Assembly (NCBI GenBank): GCA_964436125.1
Contig: CAYTBT010000036.1
Location: forward strand, 1-23,924
DNA from: CAYRFF01 sp964436125
Lineage (GTDB): Bacteria; Bacteroidota; Bacteroidia; Chitinophagales; Saprospiraceae
Reading direction: 5' to 3'
DNA: 23,924 nt
Part shown: positions 14,340-21,862 of the stretch, piece by piece
Layout of the letters: every line of letters starts with the position of its first letter
Numbering within the stretch: the first letter of the stretch is position 1
The notes under the pieces: model-generated
Seen by the model: only the letters and a program-made list of their open reading frames with translations
Told to the model about the DNA's origin: nothing
Databases searched by the model: none
Program-made: the position numbers and the translations under genes

Positions 14340-14371
14340 AGCATCATATATTTAAAGTATTAAATGAAGTT

Positions 14372-15358
14372 ATGGCTAGAAAAATCAGCTTGAGAGAAGC
14401 TTTAAACGAGGCGATGAGTGAGGAGATGAGACGCGATGAGAACATATTTCTCATGGGAGAGGAAGTCGCAGAATATAATGGAGCATATAAAGTAAGTAAA
14501 GGAATGCTCGATGAATTTGGACCGAGACGTGTCGTTGATACACCGATTACGGAGCTGGGATTTGCAGGTGTCGGAGTCGGTGCTGCAATGAATGGTTTAC
14601 GTCCGATTATAGAATTTATGACCTGGAACTTTGCAGTGCTTGCATTTGATCAGGTAGTGAATAATGCCGCCAAGACATTGTCACAATCGGCAAGTGAATT
14701 TAAATGCCCGATTGTCTTCCGCGGTCCATCGGGATCGGCAGGACAGCTCGCGCAACAACACTCACAGACATTTGAAAATTGGCTTGCCAATGTTCCCGGA
14801 CTTAAAGTGATTTCTTGTGTGGATCCGGCTGATGCCAAAGGCCTCTTGAAATCTGCTATCCGCGATGATGATCCGGTATGCTTTATGGAGTCGGAGTTAA
14901 TGTATGGCTATGAGGACGAAGTGCCTGATGGAGAATATACTGTTCCTATCGGGAAGGCAGCTGTAAGACGTGAAGGTACCGACGTAACTCTTGTCGGATT
15001 TAATAAAATGATGTATGTGGTCAATGAAGCAGCGGATAAACTTGCTGAAGAAGGCATAAACGCTGAAGTAATCGACTTGCGCACAATAAGACCTCTGGAT
15101 TATGAGACCTTGGTTAACTCGGTAAAGAAAACCAATCGTATTGTCGTCGTTGATGAGTCGTGGCCATTTGCCGGAGTGTCTTCTGAAGTAGCGTATGAAC
15201 TGCAGAAATATGCATTCGATTATCTCGATGCACCGGTTACAAGAATTAATGCCGCCGATACATCACTGCCTTATGCACCGACCCTCGTGGAGGAATATCT
15301 CCCCAATGCTGAGAAGGTCATTAAGGCTGTAAAGGAGGTTATGTATATCAATGCTTAA
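14372..15358 (+). CDS. pdhB: pyruvate dehydrogenase E1 component, beta subunit
   Basis: Transketolase-like beta subunit of the E1 decarboxylase of the pyruvate dehydrogenase complex (thiamine diphosphate enzyme). From the chosen start, MARKISLREALNEAM, it is 328 residues, the usual length. An in-frame ATG at 14294 would add 26 residues that do not fit the family, and the promoter lies inside them. Visible features: MGEEVAEYNGAYKVSKG (about 28-44), TPITELGFAGVGVGAAMNGLRP (about 55-76), with the conserved Glu that activates the cofactor, EFMTWNFAVLAFDQVVNNAAK (about 79-99), GPSGSAGQLAQQHSQTFE (about 115-132), then the C-terminal domain with IDLRTIRPLD and VVVDESWPFAG. The related branched-chain oxoacid E1 beta cannot be excluded by eye, but the pattern favours PdhB. 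pdhA and E2 are not in the window. Confidence 0.9.
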   Translation: MARKISLREALNEAMSEEMRRDENIFLMGEEVAEYNGAYKVSKGMLDEFGPRRVVDTPITELGFAGVGVGAAMNGLRPIIEFMTWNFAVLAFDQVVNNAAKTLSQSASEFKCPIVFRGPSGSAGQLAQQHSQTFENWLANVPGLKVISCVDPADAKGLLKSAIRDDDPVCFMESELMYGYEDEVPDGEYTVPIGKAAVRREGTDVTLVGFNKMMYVVNEAADKLAEEGINAEVIDLRTIRPLDYETLVNSVKKTNRIVVVDESWPFAGVSSEVAYELQKYAFDYLDAPVTRINAADTSLPYAPTLVEEYLPNAEKVIKAVKEVMYINA

Positions 15359-15767
15359 AGCTTTCCAATCCCTTGAATCGGGATTCTTATGAGAAGGGAA
15401 CTTCCCCTGGAATGCAAATTGCATAATTTACGGAGACATAATGAAGCTTATTTATAAGCAGAATAGTCAATAGATATATGCACTATACTTTTGGTAGTGC
15501 AATGTATCTATTGACTGTTTTTGTTTTGGCCGGGATGTGATTTTATCTTGAACTAGTCTCTCGCTTCCGCAAATGAGCTTCTTGTTCACCCAACACAATG
15601 TGTCATATCTACAAGGAAGCTTGCGCCTCGGGATTGTGCCGCCTTAATAATTGCTTCTTGAGAATTGACTTCTCAAAAGAAACTTATAAATTGCGCCGCA
15701 TTTCTGAGGAAAATAGGGATTCCTCAGTATATTTATCTTTAAATCAAGATTATAACTAGAACTTTAT
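15359..15767. other. 409-nt intergenic region with several hairpins
   Basis: No gene recognised. It contains the pdhB terminator (15462-15527). Three further hairpins are AATCCC/GGGATT just after pdhB (about 15366-15384), TTGAGAA-TTGAC-TTCTCAA (15658-15676) and CTGAGGAA with an 8-nt loop and TTCCTCAG (15704-15727). The last lies just before the kinase gene, with TATCTTTA at about 15734-15741 as a poor -7 match. Between 15536 and 15650 I see nothing clear; no tRNA was recognised. Confidence 0.5.
15462..15527 (+). terminator. terminator of pdhB
   Basis: A perfect 12-bp stem AGTCAATAGATA (15465-15476) and TATCTATTGACT (15505-15516), extended outward by A-U/G-U pairs, encloses a second 7-bp helix TGCACTA/TAGTGCA. 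The T-rich run GTTTTTGTTTT follows on the plus strand. Confidence 0.9.
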
Positions 15768-16603
15768 ATGTGGTTAATAGCTGAAAGTGGTTCAACTAAG
15801 ACAGATTGGGTATTGCTTACCGACGCGGATGAAGTAAAAGAGAAGTTTCAGACAGCCGGTATTAATCCTACTTTTCTGAAAGAAGATGGGATTGCCGGAG
15901 TATTGAAACGAGAATTTCCTGTCAATATCAATTCATCGGAAATTAGGGAAGTCTATTTTTTCGGTGCAGGCGTATCGAGTGAACGCCTTGAGGAAATTGC
16001 ACGCAGAGGAATTACTAGTGTTTTCAGGAGAGCTAAGGTCTATGTCGATCATGACTTAACTGCTTGTGCCTATGCCTGCTATGAGGGGGATCCCTGTATC
16101 TGTTGTATCATCGGAACAGGATCCAATTCTGTGTTCTTCGATGGGAAGAAGCTCCGGAAGGAAGTGCCTTCTCTTGCATTTATCCTCGGAGATGAAGCAA
16201 GTGGCGTATATTTCTCCAAGGAATTACTCCGCGCATACTTTTACAAGCAATTGCCGACAGACCTGAGAAGCTCATTTGTGGAAGCTTATGGAAATCTAGA
16301 TAAAGACGAACTTATTTCACGTGTATATGAGCAAGATAACCCCAATCGTTACCTCGCATCTTTTATGCCATTTGTCATAGAAAATAAGGATCATCCCTTT
16401 TTCCATGAAATAATCTTGAAGGGGATCCGAGAATTCTTGAGCATACATGTCTTATGTTATCCGGAAGCAAAGGATGTTAAAGTGCATTTTGTCGGCTCTG
16501 TGGCAAAGCTATTAAAGAAGGAAATAGAAGAGGTAGGAAGGGAAATGGGCCTGAGCATGGGACAGTATCTTACGCGACCTATCTCTCATTTGAAAGCTTA
16601 TAT
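15768..16603 (+). CDS. N-acetylglucosamine kinase-like ATPase (BadF/BadG family), cut by gap
   Basis: ATPase of the ASKHA superfamily, BadF/BadG/BcrA/BcrD group; the short Bacteroidota members are usually annotated N-acetylglucosamine kinase, phosphorylating the sugar at C6 for recycling or catabolism. Seen: phosphate-1 motif AESGSTKTDW (5-14), FFGAGVSSE (64-72), VDHDLTACAYA (93-103), phosphate-2 motif CIIGTGSNS (113-121), and FILGDEASGVYFS (138-150); VHFVGSVA follows near residue 239. 278 full codons are visible before the run of N at 16604. The family is about 280-290 residues and commonly ends in a pattern like R-P-I-x-x-L-x-x-Y, and RPISHLKAY is the last thing seen, so only a few residues should be missing. 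A frame that continues through the N run to 16910 is an artefact. Sugar specificity is inferred from family only. Confidence 0.8.
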
Positions 16604-16703
16604 NNNNNNNNNNNNNNNNNNNNNNNNNNNNNNNNNNNNNNNNNNNNNNNNNNNNNNNNNNNNNNNNNNNNNNNNNNNNNNNNNNNNNNNNNNNNNNNNN
16701 NNN
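16604..16703. other. assembly gap of exactly 100 N
   Basis: The run of N is exactly 100 long, the usual placeholder for a gap of unknown size. The two genes facing it are convergent and both are cut. The SDR lacks about 180 of about 250 expected residues, so the real missing sequence is probably at least 0.5 kb. Confidence 0.98.
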
Positions 16704-16915
16704 TTTAATACATTGCATGGCACCACGATAGCCTTTGAGCCGATTTTCCGGATTTCTGCAGCGACTTTTTCAGCTTCTTCCGGCTTGAAATCGCCGATGG
16801 CAATATCTGCGCCGGCTTCCGCCAATAAAATTGCACTTGCTTTTCCTATACCACTGGCACCACCGGTTACAATGGCTACTTTATCCTTGAGATTAAATAA
16901 TTCTGTATAGTCCAT
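16704..16915 (-). CDS. short-chain dehydrogenase/reductase, N-terminal part only
   Basis: 70 residues of an SDR before the assembly gap; the C-terminal two thirds, with the Ser/Tyr/Lys catalytic residues, are missing. The Rossmann start is clear: DKVAIVTGGASGIGKASAILLAEAGA (11-36) with the TGxxxGIG cofactor motif at 17-24, then IAIGDFKPEEAEKV, where the acidic Asp42 at the end of the second strand suggests preference for NAD(H), and VPCNV (65-69) at the place of the usual D-V. The gene starts 6 nt after the serine hydrolase stop and is probably co-transcribed with it. The substrate cannot be inferred. Confidence 0.85.
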
Positions 16916-16921
16916 AAATAG

Positions 16922-18178
16922 TTATCTTGAATTGTTTTTGTGAATTAAATAATTTGCGACAGCTTGATAAGAAGGCAACGAAATGTTATCATTTCTGGAA
17001 TTGGAAGCTATCGGATGCGATGCAAATCGGACAAGAACCATTTCTGCCATTGGATTGATATAAATTGCTTGACCGTGTATGCCACGAGCAAGGTAAGCGT
17101 GATGTTGATTCTCCGTGTGCCACCATAAATTGTGATAAGACCAATTCTTGAGCAAGGGGCGGTCCGGCATATTAAATACTTCTTGATTACCGCCTTTCAT
17201 GATGTTTTCGACGGCTTCAAGAGGAATAATTTGTTTGCCATGCCACTTGCCTTTGTTTAACATCAACTGCCCAAAACGCGCCATATCCCTGAGACCAAGG
17301 TTGAGTCCTCCACCCGAATTGGGGATGCCGAGCGCATCTACTTGATAATATGCAGCTTGTTCCATGCCGATTTTACTCCATATTCTATCTGAAAGCAGTT
17401 GTGCAGCAGTCTTATCTGTAATACGCGATATTATCCAGCCTATAAGATCCGCATTAACGGTGCGGTAAGTAAAGGAGTCGCCGTGACGAGCTGCTTTTCT
17501 GATTGTTTTTAGATAATTGAAGATCCCGATCGGATCTTTATAGCCGGATAAGCGCGAATAAGGATTAATCGCAGCTGCATATTTCCAGACATCCGAATTG
17601 GAATCTGCATATTGCTCATTGTAATCTATCCCCGTTGTCATATCCATTACTTGTTGTACCGTGGCATCGCCAAATCCCGAATCTTTTAATTCGGGTATAA
17701 TACTTGAAACCGTTGCTTCTGCATCGAGTTTTCCTTCAGCGATGAGAATTGAAGCCAGTGTACCCGTTATTGATTTAGTAACTGACATCGCAATGTGCTT
17801 GCCGGTTTCTTCTAAACAACCGAAGTATCGCTCGTAAACGATTTTCCCTTTATGGAGTATTGTTATGCCATCGGTATAGTTTTTCCATAATGATTCTTCA
17901 AATGTCAATACACTATCCACACCGGCGACCTTAAACTCAATATCCTTAATATTTTTATCAATTGCATATTCCAGTGGTGCAGCACCTCCAATGCCCGGGG
18001 ATACATTGATAGTGGGTAAATATTCGCGCATGTGACAGGCACTATATCGCAACTGTGGAAAACTAAAAAAAGACGCTTCGCCCGTCTTGTTAATTTTCTC
18101 TACAGGGGGCGGGAAACTTTGCATCCATTTCAATTTGTCCGGTTCGCTTTCTCTTGCTGAGAGGTATTCTTTTTTCAT
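16922..18178 (-). CDS. serine hydrolase, beta-lactamase-related (NylB-like)
   Basis: 418 residues of the class C beta-lactamase/6-aminohexanoate-dimer hydrolase-like family. Motifs: N-terminal FPPPVEKI (22-29), TDGITILHKGKIVYERYFG (102-120), catalytic S-x-x-K in MSVTKSITG (131-139; Ser132, Lys135), MDMTTGIDY (178-186), FTYRTVNADLIGWII (236-250; Tyr238 is the likely second active-site residue), GGGLNLGLRDMARFGQLML (289-307), and ARGIHGQAIYINP near the end. No clear signal peptide is seen at the start, although lipoprotein or secreted forms exist in the family. These enzymes cleave amide or ester bonds; calling it a nylon-oligomer hydrolase would go beyond the data. An SDR follows 6 nt downstream. 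Upstream are structured repeat copy 2 and only a poor promoter match. Confidence 0.88.
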   Translation of the reverse strand: MKKEYLSARESEPDKLKWMQSFPPPVEKINKTGEASFFSFPQLRYSACHMREYLPTINVSPGIGGAAPLEYAIDKNIKDIEFKVAGVDSVLTFEESLWKNYTDGITILHKGKIVYERYFGCLEETGKHIAMSVTKSITGTLASILIAEGKLDAEATVSSIIPELKDSGFGDATVQQVMDMTTGIDYNEQYADSNSDVWKYAAAINPYSRLSGYKDPIGIFNYLKTIRKAARHGDSFTYRTVNADLIGWIISRITDKTAAQLLSDRIWSKIGMEQAAYYQVDALGIPNSGGGLNLGLRDMARFGQLMLNKGKWHGKQIIPLEAVENIMKGGNQEVFNMPDRPLLKNWSYHNLWWHTENQHHAYLARGIHGQAIYINPMAEMVLVRFASHPIASNSRNDNISLPSYQAVANYLIHKNNSR

Positions 18179-18294
18179 TGGTTTTGTTTTAGCTTGATTT
18201 CAGTTCACCTCTCACTGCTGCATAGGTTTAACAAACAAAGTACGAATAAGGATATCTATAACCGTGTATTTATGCATTAACTCTTATCGTGCAA

Positions 18295-18365
18295 TAGAAA
18301 TTAAAGATAACGAAATGTTCTTTCATATAAGCGGAGCTTATATGAAACCATTGATGCTTAATGTA
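18295..18365. repeat. dispersed structured repeat, copy 2
   Basis: 71 nt, same orientation as the copy at 8199-8270. It begins TAGAAATTAAAGATAACG and forms a perfect 12-bp hairpin, TTTCATATAAGC (18321-18332), loop GGA, GCTTATATGAAA (18336-18347), then a small hairpin with a 7-nt loop (CATT/AATG, 18349-18363). Relative to copy 1, one pair in the stem is changed from A-T to C-G with pairing kept, and an A-G mismatch is replaced by A-T. The 9-mer CGTGCAATA precedes the element here (18289-18297, overlapping its start) and also occurs 19 nt before the matching place in copy 1 (8172-8180). Confidence 0.7.
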
Positions 18366-18397
18366 CATAGTTCCGGTAAACCGGAATGTTCCTATGT
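18365..18397. other. bulged hairpin next to repeat copy 2
   Basis: ACATAG-TTCCGG, loop TAAA, CCGGAA, a 5-nt one-sided bulge, CTATGT: 12 bp in total. It starts where repeat copy 2 ends and is not found after copy 1. There is no U tract. Confidence 0.55.
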
Positions 18398-18422
18398 GTG
18401 TAATTCAGGATCATTGAAAGAA

Positions 18423-18442
18423 ATAGATAGATAGATAGATAG
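18423..18442. repeat. ATAG tetranucleotide repeat, five units
   Basis: Five perfect ATAG units in the intergenic region between the structured repeat and the rpsT terminator. It is not inside a gene, so any length change would not shift a frame. Confidence 0.85.
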
Positions 18443-18462
18443 CGATGAGACTACTACATATA

Positions 18463-18496
18463 GAAAAAGATTATCTCTCTGTGGAAAGATAATCTT
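18463..18496 (-). terminator. terminator of rpsT
   Basis: On the minus strand a perfect 10-bp stem AAGATTATCT (18496-18487) and AGATAATCTT (18476-18467), 10-nt loop, then TTT. It lies 34 nt after the rpsT stop codon. Confidence 0.85.
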
Positions 18497-18530
18497 CATT
18501 CTTATATTCTTAAAATTGATAAACTATGCT

Positions 18531-18782
18531 CTACAGGGAGTTGACGTATCGCATGATCTGAGATTTCTTGTTGGCGCCTTTATTCTTGTGCCATATATTG
18601 TCCTTGACGAGCTTGTCTATCATCGATACGACTTTGGGCATGAATTCCTCTGCTTCAGCCTTATCTTTAATATTCATCAGATTCTTGATCGCCGTACGTG
18701 TGATTGTTTTATAATAACGGTTATGTGCACGTCGCTTGGCATCTTGTCGTACTCTTTTTTCAGCTGATTTATGACTGGGCAT
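18531..18782 (-). CDS. rpsT: 30S ribosomal protein S20
   Basis: 83-residue, very basic protein of the small ribosomal subunit that binds 16S rRNA during early 30S assembly. The N-terminus MPSHKSAEKRVRQDAKRRAHN is typical of S20, followed by a helical middle (ITRTAIKNLMNI, 27-38) and the C-terminal HKNKGANKKSQIMRYVNSL, where the N-K-A-x-R-K-K-S-R-L motif of other species appears as NKGANKKSQI. Length is normal. It is a single-gene unit with a good promoter at 18827-18858 and a strong terminator at 18463-18496. Confidence 0.96.
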   Translation of the reverse strand: MPSHKSAEKRVRQDAKRRAHNRYYKTITRTAIKNLMNIKDKAEAEEFMPKVVSMIDKLVKDNIWHKNKGANKKSQIMRYVNSL

Positions 18783-18826
18783 ATATAATTTCTTTTAAAA
18801 TTTAACCACGATTTTGTTACGTCGGG

Positions 18827-18858
18827 CAAAGATAACCTTTATTTCTTAAACTGCCAAG
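18827..18858 (-). promoter_or_regulatory. promoter of rpsT
   Basis: On the minus strand CTTG (18858-18855), 20-nt spacer, TATCTTTG (18834-18827), a perfect match to the -7 consensus TAnnTTTG. The 5' leader to the ATG at 18782 would be about 40 nt. Confidence 0.65.
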
Positions 18859-18902
18859 GAATATACTTATTTAGATAAAAAATTATCCACTCTATTTAAT
18901 AA

Positions 18903-18947
18903 CTTATTTCATCCTTCAATGTTATAGAAATTCATTGATGGAATAAG
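18903..18947. other. long hairpin between the rpsT and sucA promoters
   Basis: CTTATTTCAT (18903-18912), 4-nt bulge, CAATG, 11-nt loop, CATTG, ATGGAATAAG (18938-18947): 15 bp with one G-U pair. There is no U tract, so it is not an obvious terminator. It lies in the divergent region and could be a regulator-binding inverted repeat or part of a small RNA. Confidence 0.45.
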
Positions 18948-19026
18948 AGAAGGGACTTTTCTGAAGACTACAATAATGTTTATAGAAAAGAAACTGTGAT
19001 AGATTAAGCGATATAGATTATTCCAG

Positions 19027-19034
19027 TATATTTG
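19027..19034 (+). promoter_or_regulatory. -7 promoter element of sucA
   Basis: TATATTTG matches TAnnTTTG exactly. The -33 element is not clear. The first ATG is 19 nt further, the second in-frame ATG 55 nt further. Confidence 0.5.
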
Positions 19035-19053
19035 TAAAAAATCAAAACACAAC

Positions 19054-21834
19054 ATGAAGACCCTTGCGGGTATAAAATCTGAAAACGATATGCAGGACTA
19101 TTCATATATTTCCAATGCCGATGCCGATTACATTGATGAGATGTATAAACTATATTCTGAAGATCCGGAACAAGTTGAAATTGGCTGGAGACATTTTTTT
19201 GAAGGATTTGACTTTTTTACGGAAGCTTCCGCAAATGGGCACGCTGCAAGTACAGAAGGCCTTACCAATGCCAAAGAGCTATCCGTTATATCGATTATTT
19301 ATGGTTATAGAGACCGCGGTCATCTGCTTTCAACCACCAATCCCATAAAAACGCGAAAAAACAGGAAGCCACACCTAGAACTTAGTGACTATAATTTGTC
19401 GGAAGACGATCTTAATACAAGATTTAAAGTAGGAGAGGCTATCGGACTGAAGAATGCCACCCTGAAAGAAATTATTGATCGACTTAATGCGATATACACA
19501 CGGAATATCGGCTTTCAATACAATCACATTGAAGATCGCGAAAAGAGGATGTGGTTGCGTGAAAAAATTGAAGGGCGTCCCTTGCAGGATGACTTTGCAC
19601 TCAGCATTGATGAAAAGCAGCGCATATTGAAGAAATTGAACGATGCTTCGGTCTTTGAGCAATTTTTACATACCAAGTATATAGGACAGAAACGCTTTTC
19701 ACTTGAGGGTGGTGAATCAACTATACCGGCACTGGATTATATTATCAAGGAAGGTGCGCGTGGCGGTACGCAAGAATTTGTTATCGGTATGGCACATCGC
19801 GGCAGATTGAACGTACTTGCCAATATTATGGGGAAAACCTATGAGCAGATTTTTTCTGAATTTGAGGGTACAGCGGTACCGGAGCAGGCTTATGGGAGTG
19901 GTGATGTGAAATACCACCTCGGATATTCTTCTCAGATTAAAGTGGATGATAAAAAAGTGGACCTGAAGCTCGTGCCCAATCCTTCCCACCTCGAGGCAGT
20001 GGATTCGGTTGTTGAAGGATTTGCACGTGCCAAGGCAGATATTCTTTTCGATAGTGAATATGATAGAATTCTTCCTATTCTTATTCACGGTGATGCAGCA
20101 ATTGCAGGTCAAGGAGTTGCCTATGAAAATATTCAGATGAGCGGATTGAAAGGTTATTATACCGGCGGAACAATCCACTATGTGATAAATAATCAGATTG
20201 GCTTCACTACCAATTTTACAGATGCCCGCACTTCTACTTATTCTACTGCTGCAGCTCAGATGATACAAGCTCCTGTCTTTCACGTGAATGGAGATGATCC
20301 CGAAGCGGTAGTATTTGCGGCCAAACTTGCACTAGAATATCGACAGAAGTTTAACTCTGATGTCTTTATTGACATGGTCTGCTATAGGAAATATGGCCAT
20401 AATGAGGGAGATGATCCTAAGTTTACCCAGCCTGAAATGTATAAAATCATTAAAAAACATCCGAGTCCACGAGAAATCTATAAAGATATCCTCGTAAAAC
20501 GCGGTGATGTCCAGGCAAAGATGGCTGAGAAGTTTGAAGAGAGCTTCTGGGCTACTCTGCAGGATAGATTTGATATGGCACATCAAGAACGACTTCCATA
20601 CGAATATCAAGAGCCGGAACTAGCATGGAAACGATTGACGGCCACCAAAGACAAAAAAGATTTTCTTCAATCGCCGGTAACCGGAATCAAAGAGAAAGAT
20701 TTTAAGAAAATCATCAAGCATCTCATGACCTTGCCGGAAGGATTTAACTTTGTCAGTAAGATGAAGCGCTTGTTGAAGAATAAACAAGAGCTTATTGATA
20801 ATGATACCTATGACTGGGGATTTGCAGAACTTGCAGCTTATGGGAGCTTATTGCTAGAAGGACACGATGTGCGCATGAGCGGTCAGGATTGCAAGCGGGG
20901 AACATTTGCCCACAGGCATGCTGTATTGCAAGATACAGAGACCGATGCAGAGTACAATCGCTTAAGTGGTATCGATGAAAATCAGGGCGAATTCCGTATA
21001 TTTAATTCCCCCCTGAATGAATTTGCAGTGCTAGGTTTTGAATACGGCTATAGTATGGCATCACCGGATACGCTAGTCCTATGGGAAGCACAATTCGGCG
21101 ACTTTGCCAATGGCGCGCAGACAATCATGGATCAATTTGTTACTGCTTCTGAAGCTAAGTGGCAACGTATGAGCGGCCTCACAATCCTCCTGCCACATGG
21201 ATATGAAGGGCAGGGACCGGAACATTCCAGTGGCCGTATGGAGAGAACATTGCAGATGTGTGCTGAATACAATGTCGCAGTGGTTAATATTACCAAGCCG
21301 GCCAATTATTTTCACGTATTGAGAAGGCAATTACACCGTCCGTTCAGGAAGCCACTCTTTGTTTTTTCACCGAAATCTTTATTGAGACATCCACTATGTG
21401 TTTCACCTGAGAAGGATTTCCTCGGAGAGAATTTCTTTCACGAGACCTATGACGATCCCGACTTTTCTACAGCACGCGCTGCAGGTAAAGTAAAGAGACT
21501 CTTGTTGTGTTCCGGGAAGGTGTACTACGACTTATTGGAAGCAAGAAATAAAGCAAAATTGAAAGATGTTGCTATAGCGCGGGTCGAGCAATTATATCCA
21601 CTTCCCGATGAACAGATTAAAGCCATCGTGAAACGGTATAAGAAGGCTGATGTATTCTGGGTTCAAGAAGAACCGGCCAATATGGGCCCCAATTGGTTCA
21701 TTAAAGTCCATCTTAATGGCCTTGACTTTGAAACTATAAGCAGGCCGGCGAGTGCTTCACCGGCAACCGGCTTCCATAATATTCATGAAGAACAACAGAA
21801 GGATGTCATTGAAAGAGCACTAGGGATTGCGTAA
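19054..21834 (+). CDS. sucA: 2-oxoglutarate dehydrogenase E1 component
   Basis: Thiamine diphosphate-dependent decarboxylase of the 2-oxoglutarate dehydrogenase complex (TCA cycle). 926 residues, as usual. Motifs: N-terminal segment YSYISNADADYIDEMYKLY (16-34) for E2 binding; GMAHRGRLNVLAN (245-257); GSGDVKYHLG (281-290); LVPNPSHLEAV (306-316); IHGDAAIAGQGVAYE (344-358); NNQIGFTT (379-386); VNGDDPEAV (411-419); the cofactor/Mg segment YGHNEGDDPKFTQP follows. The transketolase-like second half has LSGIDENQGEFRIFNSPLNE, WEAQFGDFANGAQ and LPHGYEGQGPEHSSGR, all typical. The start is uncertain: the family usually begins close to residue 13 (ATG at 19090), but the ATG at 19054 is also downstream of the candidate promoter. 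The partner sucB does not follow; a membrane protein gene does, 28 nt on. Confidence 0.95.
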   Translation: MKTLAGIKSENDMQDYSYISNADADYIDEMYKLYSEDPEQVEIGWRHFFEGFDFFTEASANGHAASTEGLTNAKELSVISIIYGYRDRGHLLSTTNPIKTRKNRKPHLELSDYNLSEDDLNTRFKVGEAIGLKNATLKEIIDRLNAIYTRNIGFQYNHIEDREKRMWLREKIEGRPLQDDFALSIDEKQRILKKLNDASVFEQFLHTKYIGQKRFSLEGGESTIPALDYIIKEGARGGTQEFVIGMAHRGRLNVLANIMGKTYEQIFSEFEGTAVPEQAYGSGDVKYHLGYSSQIKVDDKKVDLKLVPNPSHLEAVDSVVEGFARAKADILFDSEYDRILPILIHGDAAIAGQGVAYENIQMSGLKGYYTGGTIHYVINNQIGFTTNFTDARTSTYSTAAAQMIQAPVFHVNGDDPEAVVFAAKLALEYRQKFNSDVFIDMVCYRKYGHNEGDDPKFTQPEMYKIIKKHPSPREIYKDILVKRGDVQAKMAEKFEESFWATLQDRFDMAHQERLPYEYQEPELAWKRLTATKDKKDFLQSPVTGIKEKDFKKIIKHLMTLPEGFNFVSKMKRLLKNKQELIDNDTYDWGFAELAAYGSLLLEGHDVRMSGQDCKRGTFAHRHAVLQDTETDAEYNRLSGIDENQGEFRIFNSPLNEFAVLGFEYGYSMASPDTLVLWEAQFGDFANGAQTIMDQFVTASEAKWQRMSGLTILLPHGYEGQGPEHSSGRMERTLQMCAEYNVAVVNITKPANYFHVLRRQLHRPFRKPLFVFSPKSLLRHPLCVSPEKDFLGENFFHETYDDPDFSTARAAGKVKRLLLCSGKVYYDLLEARNKAKLKDVAIARVEQLYPLPDEQIKAIVKRYKKADVFWVQEEPANMGPNWFIKVHLNGLDFETISRPASASPATGFHNIHEEQQKDVIERALGIA

Positions 21835-21862
21835 TATATTGTTGAGCAGGAACATTTAAAGT

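Larger units (their letters stand above)
18179..18530. other. intergenic region rich in hairpins and repeats
   Basis: 352 nt between the serine hydrolase start and the rpsT end. From left to right: an unremarkable stretch with the presumed hydrolase promoter, structured repeat copy 2 (18295-18365), a bulged hairpin (18365-18397), an ATAG tetranucleotide repeat (18423-18442) and the rpsT terminator (18463-18496). No ORF with family signatures was seen. Confidence 0.6.

Noticed and set aside
14294..14371. N-terminal extension of pdhB from the ATG at 14294
   Set aside because: The 26 extra residues do not fit the family, and the candidate promoter (14308-14339) lies inside them; ATG 14372 gives the normal start MARKIS.
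15768..16910. 380-residue frame running from the kinase through the N run
   Set aside because: It crosses the assembly gap; the part after the gap is antisense to the SDR gene.
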